Part shown: one piece after another, positions 26,547 to 35,200 of the stretch
Layout of the letters: every line of letters begins with the position of its first letter
Position numbering within the stretch: position 1 is the stretch's first letter
NCBI GenBank assembly: GCA_947624235.1
Contig: CANQJK010000006.1
Coordinates: forward strand, 1 to 49,818
DNA from: an uncultured Clostridia bacterium
Lineage (GTDB): Bacteria; Bacillota; Clostridia; Christensenellales; CAG-314
Direction: 5' to 3'
DNA: 49,818 nucleotides
The notes under the pieces: generated by a model
Databases searched by the model: none
What the model saw: only the letters and a program-made list of their open reading frames with translations
Told to the model about the DNA's origin: nothing
Position numbers and translations under genes: made by a program

Positions 26547-27448
26547 TCGCGGTGCATATCCACAGCGGTTAGGCAACCGTTGTTGTAGGTGGTGTAGTAG
26601 TAAATTCCGCGAGTTGTGTTGCAACAGGAGGAATAAATGGTGTATTCGTAACCGCCGTTCACCGCACAGCACCCCTTTTGTTGCGCTACCGAACCGAGAA
26701 TGTGGAAGAAGTGCCCCACGCTTTCCTCTTCGGACTGTCCGCACACGGTGTTGTTTAGCACAAAGGACGCGCGCACAAAACGGCTTGCCGAACTCAGATC
26801 CCCGGGCAGGCCGAAACCGCCCATTCCGCGACTGTATCCTTTGAGGGACAGGTCGGGAGCAAACCTGTTGTCGGCAATTTCTCGCGTTGCGCCCAGGTAG
26901 TGCGTCAGGTTGAGCATGTGAAAGTCGAACGTGGGGCTGTTTGTCATCACGCCCACGGGATCGTCGAAAATTTTCAGTCCCTCTGCCGTGCTCTCCACAA
27001 CGATAGAGGCGTTTTTGTCGGCGATGTGCCAATGCAAAGGAGAGGCGGGCAGTTTGTCGTTAAAGGACGTGTTGCACAAATTGACGTCGGCAAGCAACAC
27101 TCGCGCCTCGTCCACCGTTGCGCATTGCGCCAGGATGTAGGGCACAAATTCAAAGGAAGCGATGTTGCGTTTGCCATCCGTCACGTCGAAGTAGCGGGCA
27201 AGATCGGGAAAGTTCAACCCCGCAACGGACAGTCCGCATTCGTTTGTCGCGTCGTAGTAGAGGGGATAGTCGTCCACCACAAACGCCATACCTATCATTG
27301 CGTAGTGGGACGCGACGGGCGCAACGTTACGAAAGTTGAACGCATAGTTGCGTGGCGTCACCGTTACCGATTCGTTGTAGCTGAACTCGTAGTCGAGGTT
27401 TCTTCCAAAATAGTGATCTTTGGATGTAAAAGAAACAGAAGTACACAT
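26477..27448 (-). CDS. bsh: Bile salt hydrolase (choloylglycine hydrolase)
   Basis: 323 aa, Ntn-hydrolase that cleaves glycine or taurine from conjugated bile acids. Start placed at the ATG complementary to 27446-27448, because GGGGTG lies 6 nt upstream and Met removal then exposes the nucleophile Cys2 (MCTSVSFTSK); an in-frame GTG three codons earlier would bury it. Catalytic set: Cys2, Arg16, Asp19 (GRNLDYE), Asn79 (AGLNFP), Asn170 (MTNSPTFD), Arg223 (ASRFVR). RGIYYYTTYNNG and DLDGD near the C-terminus match bile salt rather than penicillin acylases. No signal peptide, so cytoplasmic. Convergent with the upstream secreted-protein gene. Confidence 0.95.
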   Translation of the reverse strand: MCTSVSFTSKDHYFGRNLDYEFSYNESVTVTPRNYAFNFRNVAPVASHYAMIGMAFVVDDYPLYYDATNECGLSVAGLNFPDLARYFDVTDGKRNIASFEFVPYILAQCATVDEARVLLADVNLCNTSFNDKLPASPLHWHIADKNASIVVESTAEGLKIFDDPVGVMTNSPTFDFHMLNLTHYLGATREIADNRFAPDLSLKGYSRGMGGFGLPGDLSSASRFVRASFVLNNTVCGQSEEESVGHFFHILGSVAQQKGCCAVNGGYEYTIYSSCCNTTRGIYYYTTYNNGCLTAVDMHREDLDGDKLVSYPVRTEQQVRWEK

Positions 27449-27544
27449 TTTTTTCACCCCATATCCTCATTTTTTTGTTGCGCGTTCCGATATTTAGGGC
27501 GTTTGCCCCTGCAAGATAGACCTGCTCGGAATATCGCAACGAGT

Positions 27545-27573
27545 ATTATACAACACTTCGTTGCAAATTACAA
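27545..27573 (-). promoter_or_regulatory. Promoter of the bile salt hydrolase gene
   Basis: On the minus strand: TTGTAA (27573-27568), 17-bp spacer, perfect TATAAT (27550-27545). About 97 bp before the start codon. Confidence 0.8.
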
Positions 27574-27665
27574 GACGTATTTTGTTTTGCGCAAAAACTT
27601 TTCATTGACGTAGCCGAAACGGCGCAACGCTATCGTGCGTTTTGCTTTTTTTGCGAATTTTTGCA

Positions 27666-28160
27666 ATGCAACTGTACACAATAACGACGGTGTGGTATAA
27701 TGTTGAAATAAAAAAAATAATTTTTACGGCGGTGACGGCAATTATGTGTTTGTGTACGTTTGTTTTCGGCGGTGCGTTTGGGTATCCCGCAAGAAATTTG
27801 GAGGGCGAAGAACGTCCCTTCGAGGTGTTTACGTCTTTGGAAGCGCTCAATGAGTATCGCCTGGCGCACAGCGGAGATTTTTTCAACTTGACGCAACAGG
27901 AGTACGACGGCTACGACGACGAGTTCTTCAAGCAAAACGCCTTGGTGATGTTTCTCACGCAGGGCATGAGCGGATCCATACGTTGCATTGCCGAGGACGT
28001 GCGTTTGGAAAACGACACGCTCTACGTCAAGGTTAGGGAGTTGAGCCCCTCCATGCACACAATGGACCTCAAATACAACACTTTGGCGGTGTCCGTTCCG
28101 CGCGCAATGGCACGGGATATTTGTGCTGTGTGCATAGAAAGTTATCGGGTAGACATTTGA
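27666..28160 (+). CDS. Secreted protein, paralogue of the 25687-26196 product (paralogue B)
   Basis: 164 aa if started at ATG 27666. A hydrophobic export segment (about residues 18-38, IIFTAVTAIMCLCTFVFGG) precedes the mature domain with VFTSLEALNEYRLAHSGDFF, FFKQNALVMFL, SGSIRC, VRELSPSMHTMDLKYNTLAV and a final Val/Tyr strand, the same layout as paralogue A. The start is doubtful: no ribosome binding site precedes 27666, and a good promoter lies inside the first codons (27673-27701). A shorter start near 27708-27744 is possible. It is divergent from bsh. Function unknown. Confidence 0.7.
   Translation: MQLYTITTVWYNVEIKKIIFTAVTAIMCLCTFVFGGAFGYPARNLEGEERPFEVFTSLEALNEYRLAHSGDFFNLTQQEYDGYDDEFFKQNALVMFLTQGMSGSIRCIAEDVRLENDTLYVKVRELSPSMHTMDLKYNTLAVSVPRAMARDICAVCIESYRVDI
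27673..27701 (+). promoter_or_regulatory. Plus-strand promoter upstream of or inside paralogue B
   Basis: TGTACA (4 of 6 matches to -35), 17-bp spacer, extended TGgTATAAT (27693-27701). A strong -10. It predicts a transcript start near 27708, inside the longest reading of the gene. Confidence 0.6.
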
Positions 28161-28215
28161 ACGCGTCCAGACCGCACGCTTGCTTTGTCGGGCGGGTTTG
28201 CGCCACCTTTTTGTT

Positions 28216-28246
28216 AAAAGCAAACTTTTGCATTGTGTTTGCTTTT
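28216..28246 (+). terminator. First of two tandem terminators
   Basis: Perfect 10-bp stem AAAAGCAAAC / GTTTGCTTTT with an 11-nt loop, ending in TTTT. Confidence 0.75.
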
Positions 28247-28247
28247 G

Positions 28248-28278
28248 CGCGTCAAACCTTTTTGACGCGACCATTTTT
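28248..28278 (+). terminator. Second of two tandem terminators
   Basis: Perfect 9-bp stem CGCGTCAAA-CCTT-TTTGACGCG followed by ACCATTTTTT. Canonical; insulates the next gene from upstream transcription. Confidence 0.88.
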
Positions 28279-28281
28279 TAA

Positions 28282-28310
28282 TAGACAAATTTGTTGGATT
28301 ATGAGATAAT
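28282..28310 (+). promoter_or_regulatory. Promoter of the flavodiiron protein gene
   Basis: TAGACA (5 of 6), 17-bp spacer, GATAAT (5 of 6). It starts 3 bp after the terminator T-run and about 30 bp before the gene start. Confidence 0.8.
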
Positions 28311-28339
28311 TTTTCCATAAAAAACGCGAGGTAGATCAA

Positions 28340-29491
28340 ATGAAATTGCACAACGACATCAAGTATATAGGCGTGAACGATTGCAAAATAGATCTTTTTG
28401 AGGGGCAGTACTCCGTCCCGAACGGCATGGCATACAACAGCTACGTCATTTTGGACGACAAAATAGCAGTGCTGGACACGGTGGACGGAAACTTTTCCGA
28501 CGAGTGGTTGCACAATCTGGCAGAGGCGCTGAACGGGCGCACTCCCGACTATCTTGTCGTTCACCATATGGAACCCGATCACAGCGGTTCGATATCCGCA
28601 TTTCTCAAAGCCTATCCCAACGCGACGGTGGTGGGCAACGCCAAAACATTTATCATTGCCGACAATTTTCTCGGAAAGGGCGTAATTTCTGACCGTTTGG
28701 AGGTAAAGGAGGGAGACGTGCTCAATTTGGGACGTCACTCCCTTGCGTTTGTCTTTGCGCCCATGGTGCACTGGCCCGAGGTCATGGTAAGCTACGACGC
28801 CTTTGCCAAAACGCTGTTTTCCGCCGACGGATTCGGCAAGTTCGGCGCATTGGACGCGGACGAGGAGTGGGACTGCGAGGCTCGCCGTTACTACTTCGGC
28901 ATTGTGGGCAAGTACGGCACGTCGGTGCAGATGTTGCTCAAAAAGGCTTCCGCTTTGGATATCCAAACCATTTGTCCCTTGCACGGTCCCGTCCTTTTTG
29001 AAGATCTCGGTCACTATCTGGATCTGTACAACACTTGGTCAAGCTACGGGGTAGAAAGCGACGGCGTGTGCGTGTGCTACACTTCGGTGTACGGTCACAC
29101 TCGCGACGCGGTGACGTTGCTGTGTGACGAGCTGACAAAAAACGGTTGCCCCAAGGTGGCTGTGCACGACCTTGCGCGCGACGACATGGCGGAGGCGTTG
29201 GAGGACGCGTTTCGCTACGGCACGTTGGTGTTGGCAAGCACCACCTACAATGCAAGCGTGTTTCCCTTTATGCACGATTTTGTCACCCGCCTTGCGGAAC
29301 ACAACTTCCAAAACAGGCGCGTCGCCTTCATAGAAAACGGCAGTTGGGCGCCAATGGCGACAAAAACGATGACGGGCTTGCTTGCTCCCTGCAAAAACAT
29401 CACGACGGTAGGCACCGTTACGCTGTTGTCCGCCATGACGGAGCAAAACCGCGTCGAAATTGCCGAACTCGCCAAGAAATTGTGTTTGTGA
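28340..29491 (+). CDS. fprA: Flavodiiron protein (A-type flavoprotein, O2/NO reductase)
   Basis: 383 aa, normal length. Reduces oxygen to water (or NO to N2O) with electrons from rubredoxin or similar, in the cytoplasm of anaerobes. The metallo-beta-lactamase-like domain (1-240) has every diiron ligand: His76, Glu78, Asp80, His81, His144, Asp163 and His215. The C-terminal flavodoxin domain (about 243-383) has the FMN loop YTSVYGHTRD. The C-terminus has no extra rubredoxin domain. GCGAGGT precedes the ATG. Gene monocistronic by its own promoter. Confidence 0.95.
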   Translation: MKLHNDIKYIGVNDCKIDLFEGQYSVPNGMAYNSYVILDDKIAVLDTVDGNFSDEWLHNLAEALNGRTPDYLVVHHMEPDHSGSISAFLKAYPNATVVGNAKTFIIADNFLGKGVISDRLEVKEGDVLNLGRHSLAFVFAPMVHWPEVMVSYDAFAKTLFSADGFGKFGALDADEEWDCEARRYYFGIVGKYGTSVQMLLKKASALDIQTICPLHGPVLFEDLGHYLDLYNTWSSYGVESDGVCVCYTSVYGHTRDAVTLLCDELTKNGCPKVAVHDLARDDMAEALEDAFRYGTLVLASTTYNASVFPFMHDFVTRLAEHNFQNRRVAFIENGSWAPMATKTMTGLLAPCKNITTVGTVTLLSAMTEQNRVEIAELAKKLCL

Positions 29492-29583
29492 CAGCCCGCC
29501 CCGCGCAAGTGCATTTGAGGATAATGGCAAAAAAACGTTGATTTGCCCCTCAAATTGTCCTTTTGCGACAAAACAAAGGCTAT

Positions 29584-29691
29584 ATGCCCCTCACACACGA
29601 TAACGCTGTGCACACAGACCTCTACGACGGTGGCGGAAAGAACGCGATCCCGTTCGATAAGATCGAGGAATTTTTCAACAAGAATTTATAA
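29584..29691 (+). pseudogene. Remnant of an alpha/beta hydrolase C-terminus
   Basis: An in-frame stretch encodes AVHTDLYDGGGKNAIPFDKI and then EEFFNKNL-stop. It resembles the end of YcjY/BAAT-type alpha/beta hydrolases (pattern GATHxDLYD then a final FF helix), including the catalytic His. Only about 35 codons survive, with no upstream domain, so it is either a decayed gene or a chance small ORF. An AAAGG lies just before ATG 29584. Confidence 0.45.
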
Positions 29692-29700
29692 AGAAAAGTT

Positions 29701-30216
29701 ATGAAATTCAAACGTATAGTCATATTGATTTTGGCGCTATGTATGGCAATATTTGCGCTTTCGGCGTGCGGTCCGAAAGAGAAACCTTCGTCCCAATCGC
29801 CCGAAAAGGATGAACAAACGTCAGAAAAACCAAACGAAAAAGGGGAAGAAACGGAAATGGTCGATAGGATCTATTTGACGATAGAAACTCACAAAATCAC
29901 CGTAAAACTCGAAGATAACACTGCAACAAAGGCGCTCGTCGCACTGCTTAAAGAGGGCGATATCACTTACACCGCGCACGACTACGGCAATTTTGAAAAA
30001 GTGGGAAGTTTGGGACATACGCTTCCGCACAGCGACGTGCAAACCACAACGGTCGCGGGCGACGTGATTTTGTATTCGGGCGATCAGATCGTTTTGTTTT
30101 ACGGTAGTAATTCGTGGTCGTACACAAGGCTCGGCAAAATGCAATGCTCCGCAAGTGAGATCGAAGAAATTCTCACGGAAAGCGACGCCGTTTCCGTAAC
30201 AATAAGTTTGCAATAG
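29701..30216 (+). CDS. Cyclophilin-like lipoprotein
   Basis: 171 aa. Lipoprotein signal with LSAC lipobox (Cys23), then a Lys/Glu/Ser-rich linker (24-52), then a cyclophilin-like beta barrel (about 54-171: IYLTIETHKITVKLEDNTAT, GSLGHTLP, GDVILYSGDQIVLFYG, YTRLGKM). Such Cyclophil_like2 proteins lie next to flavodoxins and reductases in gut Firmicutes; isomerase activity has not been shown for them. Extracytoplasmic, membrane-anchored. Confidence 0.85.
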   Translation: MKFKRIVILILALCMAIFALSACGPKEKPSSQSPEKDEQTSEKPNEKGEETEMVDRIYLTIETHKITVKLEDNTATKALVALLKEGDITYTAHDYGNFEKVGSLGHTLPHSDVQTTTVAGDVILYSGDQIVLFYGSNSWSYTRLGKMQCSASEIEEILTESDAVSVTISLQ

Positions 30217-30334
30217 ATTTTAACGGGGTGGATCCTCGGCAATGGTTGCGGAACGCCCGACATGACGGCTCTCTCCCGCTATATGAAGCTATGAGTTTGG
30301 CAAAAGCCTCAAAAACAATAAAAAGAGTTTTGAT

Positions 30335-31093
30335 ATGAAGAAGATCACACAGGATGCAGGAAGAAAATCGCTGGGAGAATTTGCGCCCGAGTTTGCGCAT
30401 TTCAACGACGACGTTTTGTTCGGCGAAAATTGGAACAACGAGGATATAGACCTCAAAACGCGGTGCCTGGTTACGGTGGTGGCGTTGATGTCGTCGGGCG
30501 TTACCGACAGTTCGCTGTTGTACCACTTGCAAAACGCAAAGGCGCACGGCGTAACGCGCAAAGAAATATCCGCCGTTATCACGCATGTCGCGTTTTATGC
30601 GGGTTGGCCCAAGGCGTGGGCGGTATTCAACATGGCAAAGGATGTCTGGACGGAGTCGGACGTCGATTCGGCAAAGGCGTTGCACCAGTCGCAAATGGTC
30701 TTTCCGATAGGCGAGCCGAACGACGGATTTGCGCAATATTTCACGGGCAAAAGTTACCTTGCGCCCGTTTCCACCAAGCAGGTGGGCATATTCAACGTCA
30801 CTTTCGAACCTGCCTGTCGCAACAACTGGCACATTCATCATGCCGACGAGGGCGGAGGACAAATTCTCGTTTGCGTTGCAGGGCGCGGTTGGTATCAGGA
30901 GTGGGGCAAACCGGCAGTCAAGATGCAAGCGGGCGACTGCGTCAACATTCCCGCGGGCGTCAAGCATTGGCACGGCGCCACAAAAGACAGTTGGTTTTCG
31001 CACCTTGCCATCGAAGTGCCGAGCAAAAACGGACGTAACGAGTGGTTGGAGCCTGTAAGCGACGAACAATACGACAATTTGCCCGAATTTTGA
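30335..31093 (+). CDS. Carboxymuconolactone decarboxylase-like / cupin fusion protein
   Basis: 252 aa in two domains. Residues 10-105 are CMD/AhpD-like (KTRCLVTVVALMSSGV, ISAVITHVAFYAGWPKAW) but lack the CxxC of peroxidase members. Residues 140-245 are a cupin with metal ligands His166, His168 and His211/213 (NNWHIHHADEGGGQILV, IPAGVKHWHG). This fusion is frequent in gut anaerobes, often beside flavodoxins and quinol-monooxygenase-like genes. Substrate unknown; a redox or detoxification role is inferred from context. The ribosome binding site is weak. Confidence 0.88.
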   Translation: MKKITQDAGRKSLGEFAPEFAHFNDDVLFGENWNNEDIDLKTRCLVTVVALMSSGVTDSSLLYHLQNAKAHGVTRKEISAVITHVAFYAGWPKAWAVFNMAKDVWTESDVDSAKALHQSQMVFPIGEPNDGFAQYFTGKSYLAPVSTKQVGIFNVTFEPACRNNWHIHHADEGGGQILVCVAGRGWYQEWGKPAVKMQAGDCVNIPAGVKHWHGATKDSWFSHLAIEVPSKNGRNEWLEPVSDEQYDNLPEF

Positions 31094-31121
31094 ACCTGGG
31101 GGCAGAAAAATCGAGGTCGAT

Positions 31122-31418
31122 ATGAGTTTGGTAGTAAATATCTACTATACGGGCAGGGACGGCAACGCCGTCAAATTTGCCAAAGAAATGATGTCAAGCG
31201 GGCTTGTGGACAGGATCCGCGCGGAAGAGGGCAACTTGCGATATGAGTATTTTTTGCCTATGGACGACGCCGAAACGGTGTTGCTTATCGACGAATGGGA
31301 AAGCGACGAAGCCCTCGATCTGCACCACAAAAGCCCTATGATGCAGGAAATCGCAACGTTGCGCGAAAAGTATCATCTCAAAATGCGCGTGCGAAAATTT
31401 CAAGAAAGGACAAAGTAA
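31122..31418 (+). CDS. Antibiotic biosynthesis monooxygenase-like (YgiN type)
   Basis: 98 aa ferredoxin-like ABM fold. GNAVKFAKEMMSSGLVDRIR, EEGNLRYEYFLP, LLIDEWESDEALDLHHKSP are typical of dimeric quinol-monooxygenase-type proteins. GAGGT precedes the ATG, 28 bp after the CMD-cupin stop, so the two are probably one operon. Cytoplasmic. Confidence 0.88.
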   Translation: MSLVVNIYYTGRDGNAVKFAKEMMSSGLVDRIRAEEGNLRYEYFLPMDDAETVLLIDEWESDEALDLHHKSPMMQEIATLREKYHLKMRVRKFQERTK

Positions 31419-31437
31419 ACGAAAAGGAAAAAATCTT

Positions 31438-32001
31438 TTACTTGCTGTTGTATTTTTGCATCAAGTCGTCGGGGGAGGCGCCCTTTACAAAGTCGCAAAG
31501 CGCGTCGGAGGCGTTTTCTATCGCTATGTCCAGCAGGTCGTGGTCGGCAGGCGACAGTTGGCTCAGCACATAATCTATCCTGCTCAGTGGCGTTTCCTTG
31601 CCTATGCCCACGCGCACCCGTGCAAAGTCCTCCGTGCCGAGGTGCAACAGGATGTTTTTCATTCCGTTGTGCGTTCCCGCCGAGCCTTGGGCGCGTATGC
31701 GAAGTTTGCCCATGGGTATGTCGATGTCGTCATATACCACCACAAGGCGACCTTTTTCCACTTTGTACTTGCGACACAGCGCCGAAACCGCCTCTCCCGA
31801 CAAGTTCATATAGGTGAGGGGCTTGGCGACGATCACCTTTTGACCGTCTACCCGTGCGTGCGCCGTCAACGCTTTGCACTCGTTTTTCGAAAATTTTACG
31901 CCCAGTTTTTGCGCAAACATATCCGCGCACATAAAGCCCAGATTGTGCGGAGTGTTTTGATAAATTTTGTCGGGATTGCCCAAACCTACTACAAGATACA
32001 T
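31438..32001 (-). CDS. pth: Peptidyl-tRNA hydrolase
   Basis: 187 aa, normal length. Recycles tRNA from stalled peptidyl-tRNA. Catalytic His19 (NTPHNLGF, usually NTRHN), Asn9 (GLGNP), Asn66 (TYMNLSG), Asp91/92 (YDDIDIPMG) and Asn112 (GTHNGMK) are all present. Divergent from mfd, although the two are co-directional in many Firmicutes. It converges with the ABM gene, 19 bp apart. Confidence 0.97.
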   Translation of the reverse strand: MYLVVGLGNPDKIYQNTPHNLGFMCADMFAQKLGVKFSKNECKALTAHARVDGQKVIVAKPLTYMNLSGEAVSALCRKYKVEKGRLVVVYDDIDIPMGKLRIRAQGSAGTHNGMKNILLHLGTEDFARVRVGIGKETPLSRIDYVLSQLSPADHDLLDIAIENASDALCDFVKGASPDDLMQKYNSK

Positions 32002-32083
32002 CTTTTCTTCTCGCTTCGCCTACTGCCTGCGATAACGGCAACAGGACCATATCGTCTGCAACGGGGACGTTGTTGTTTTCTAA

Positions 32084-32112
32084 ATGATAGCACAAAACAA
32101 TATAATTGTAAA
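32084..32112 (-). promoter_or_regulatory. Promoter of pth
   Basis: Minus strand: TTTACA (32112-32107), 17-bp spacer, TATCAT (32089-32084). The -35 lies in the left half of an 18-bp palindrome. Confidence 0.78.
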
Positions 32113-32123
32113 CAAGTTTACAA
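32106..32123. promoter_or_regulatory. Palindrome shared by the divergent pth and mfd promoters
   Basis: Perfect TTGTAAAC-AA-GTTTACAA. Each arm contains one promoter's -35 box. It looks like an operator for a dimeric regulator that would control both genes; no regulator gene is next to it. Confidence 0.6.
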
Positions 32124-32145
32124 CTGCGGTGCGATGTGCTAAAAT
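32117..32145 (+). promoter_or_regulatory. Promoter of mfd
   Basis: TTTACA (32117-32122), 17-bp spacer, extended TGcTAAAAT (32137-32145). It predicts a leader of about 100 nt before the mfd start. Confidence 0.8.
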
Positions 32146-32167
32146 AAATAGAAACGATTTTTACCAT

Positions 32168-32240
32168 GTCCGAGAAGGCAAAACGGCGTCCCGTCAAAGG
32201 GCAACTCGGACGCGTCGGCGGTTGCGCCGTGCTACCGACG
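32168..32240 (+). promoter_or_regulatory. Structured leader of mfd
   Basis: GTCCGAG (32168-32174) pairs with CTCGGAC (32205-32211), enclosing a small hairpin ACGG-CGTC-CCGT. A second stem CGTCGG / CCGACG (32213-32218, 32235-32240) follows immediately and ends 10 nt before the ATG. It may hide the start region; no riboswitch class was recognised. Confidence 0.45.
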
Positions 32241-32250
32241 AAAGAATTGA

Positions 32251-35200
32251 ATGTACGCATTTTTTGACAGGATAAACAATGCCAAAGCCTATCGCGCTTT
32301 GCTTGCGGACGCCCGAGACAAGCAATTTGTCTCGGCTTTTGGCGTGCAACCAAACGAAAAACCCTTCATTGCGTCCAACGCCAACGCCTTTGCGCTGTAC
32401 GTAACAAGCGACTACGTCGAGGCGCAACGCATTTTGCGCACAGTGTCGGCTTTGGTAAAAGAGGCGGTGTATCTCCCTGCAAAAGAGGACGTGTTGTTGT
32501 ACAAAAACGATTTTTCGCGCAACACGGCGTTTCAACGCAACTACGCGTTGCACAGAATATTGAGCGGTGCCGACGTCGCCGTGACAACGGTGGACGCGCT
32601 ACTACAATATTTGCCCCAAAGGGAGACCTTTTTCGACGGATGTTTCACCGTCAAAAAGGGCGTTTGCTACGACAGCAACATGTTGATAAAAAAGCTTGTC
32701 GCAAACGGTTACAGGCGCGTGGACGGCATAACGGCAGAGGGGCAATTTGTGTCCCGCGGAGACATTCTCGACATCTCCATGCCCTTTGCAAAGCGTTTTA
32801 GGGTGGACTTTTGGGACGACGAGGCGGAGCGCATACGCGTCGTCAACGAGGAGGGCTTGTCCTGCGAAGAGGCGGACAGAGTGAGCGTTTATCCGCTGTA
32901 CGACACAACGGGCGTATCGGCGGAAGGGTTGGAGGATATAGAGCGCTACGTCCTGCGACACAAGAGCAAACTTTCCCCCAACGCGCAGGCAAGATTGGAG
33001 GAAATTTTCTCCTCCGTGCGGATGTCGGCAGGGGGCGGAAGCGCGGATAACTGTTGGCTCGCGCCCTTTTTGCAATGCTCGCAACTGCGCGATTACTTGC
33101 CCGTCGATTGTGTGATATTCTGGGACGAACCCAAAAACCTTTCTCAACGCGTCAACTTTTTGTGCAAAGAGCACGCCGAGCGCGTGGCAAACTTGTTGAA
33201 AGCGGGAGAGGTGTTGCCCATACACGCCAACGCCCTTGTGGACGGCGGGGACGTATTCAAAGCGGACGCACATCAAGTAACGTTGCAAACTTTGCCCTAC
33301 CAAAGCGAATGGTTTGTTCCGCAAGCGGTGCACACCTTCAAAACGGGCGCAATGGGCAACTACGCGACCTCCTCCGAGACGTTGGCAACGGATATCAAAA
33401 ACTGGCTACGCTCGGGCTACGAAACGGTGATATTCGCAGGCGCGGATGGCGCCAAGTCGGCAGTGGAAAGGCTGTCGAAAGAGGGCGTGTACGCGGTGGA
33501 AAAGGACCGCCTCGATCCCAACGGCGCCGACGCATTGGTGCTGGGCGCGGGGATAGAGCACGGGTTTGTGTCTCACACCAACAAATTGGCGGTGGTGGGC
33601 ACGCGCGATCTCGGGCGCGGACTGAACAGTCAAACTTTGCACAAAAGTCACAAGCAGGCATTTTTGTCCGTGGAAAAGGGCGACTACGTCGTGCACGACA
33701 TTCACGGCATAGGTCTGTGCGAGGGGATACAAAAAATCGCCACCCCGTCGGGCGAAACCAAGGACTACATCGTCGTGCTGTACAAAAACGGCGACAGACT
33801 GTATGTGCCCGTAGACGCCACGAACATGCTTTCGCGGTACTCGGGCGGAGAAAACCCCGCCCTTTCGCGACTGGGCGGAGAGGACTTTGCCAAGGTAAAG
33901 AGCAGGGTAAAAAGCAGTATCCGCGAAATGTCCGTCAACTTGCTCAAACTGTATGCCGAAAGGGAAAAACCGCGCGGTTTCCGTTACAGGATAGACAGCT
34001 ATCTGGACGAAGAGTTCGAACAATATTTCCCCTACAAAGCGACGGAAGATCAATTGCGCTGTCAGCAAGAGATACAAAAGGACCTCATGTCCGACAGGAT
34101 AATGGACCGCTTGTTGGTGGGGGACGTGGGCTACGGCAAGACGGAAGTCGCCATGAGAGCGGCCTTCGACGTGGTGAGCAACGGCTATCAGGTGGCGGTG
34201 CTTGCCCCCACGACGATACTGACCGAACAGCACTTCAAAACCTTTTCGGAACGCATGAAGCACTTTGACATACGCGTCGTGTGCCTCAACAGGTTCCGTA
34301 CGGAAGCGGAACAAAGGCAGATAGTGCGGGATATCGCCGAGGGGAAGGCGGACATAGTGATAGGCACTCACCGTTTGTTGAGTAGCGACGTGCATTTTGA
34401 CAAACTGGGACTGCTCATACTGGACGAGGAACAGCGTTTCGGCGTGGAGCACAAGGAAAGGATAAAGGCGCTCAAAACCAACGTGGACGTGCTCACCATG
34501 TCGGCTACGCCCATTCCGCGCACATTGCACATGGCTATGAGCGGAATACGGGACATATCCACCATAACCACTCCGCCCGTAGAGCGAATGGCGGTGGAGA
34601 CCTTTGTCACCGAGGAAAGCGACGCGCTCCTTGCCGACGTCATCACGCGCGAGCTTGCGCGAGGGGGACAGGTGTACTGCGTGTACAACCGCGTGCAGTC
34701 GATAGACAGTTTTGCGCGCAACCTCAGCGAACTGGTGCCCAACGCCAGGATCGTCGTCGCTCACGGTCAAATGGAAGAGACGGCGTTGGAGGACGCCGTG
34801 CTGGGCTTTGCCGAGGGCAAAAGCGACGTGCTTGTGTGCACGACGATAATCGAAAACGGCATAGATATCCCCAACGTCAACACGCTGGTTGTAATGGACG
34901 CCGACAAGTTGGGTTTGAGCCAACTTTATCAACTGCGCGGACGCGTCGGGCGGAGCAACAGGCTTGCCTACGCCTACTTTACCTATCGCAGGGACAAGAT
35001 ACTGTCCGAAGTCGCCTACAAAAGGCTTTCGTCCGTCACGGAGTACAGCGAGTTGGGCAGTGGTTTCAAGATCGCCATGCGCGATCTGGAAATTCGCGGT
35101 GCGGGCAACATTTTGGGACGAGAACAGCACGGTCACATGATGAAGGTGGGCTACGACATGTACGCGCGCCTTCTCAAAGAAACGGTGGACGAACTGAAAG

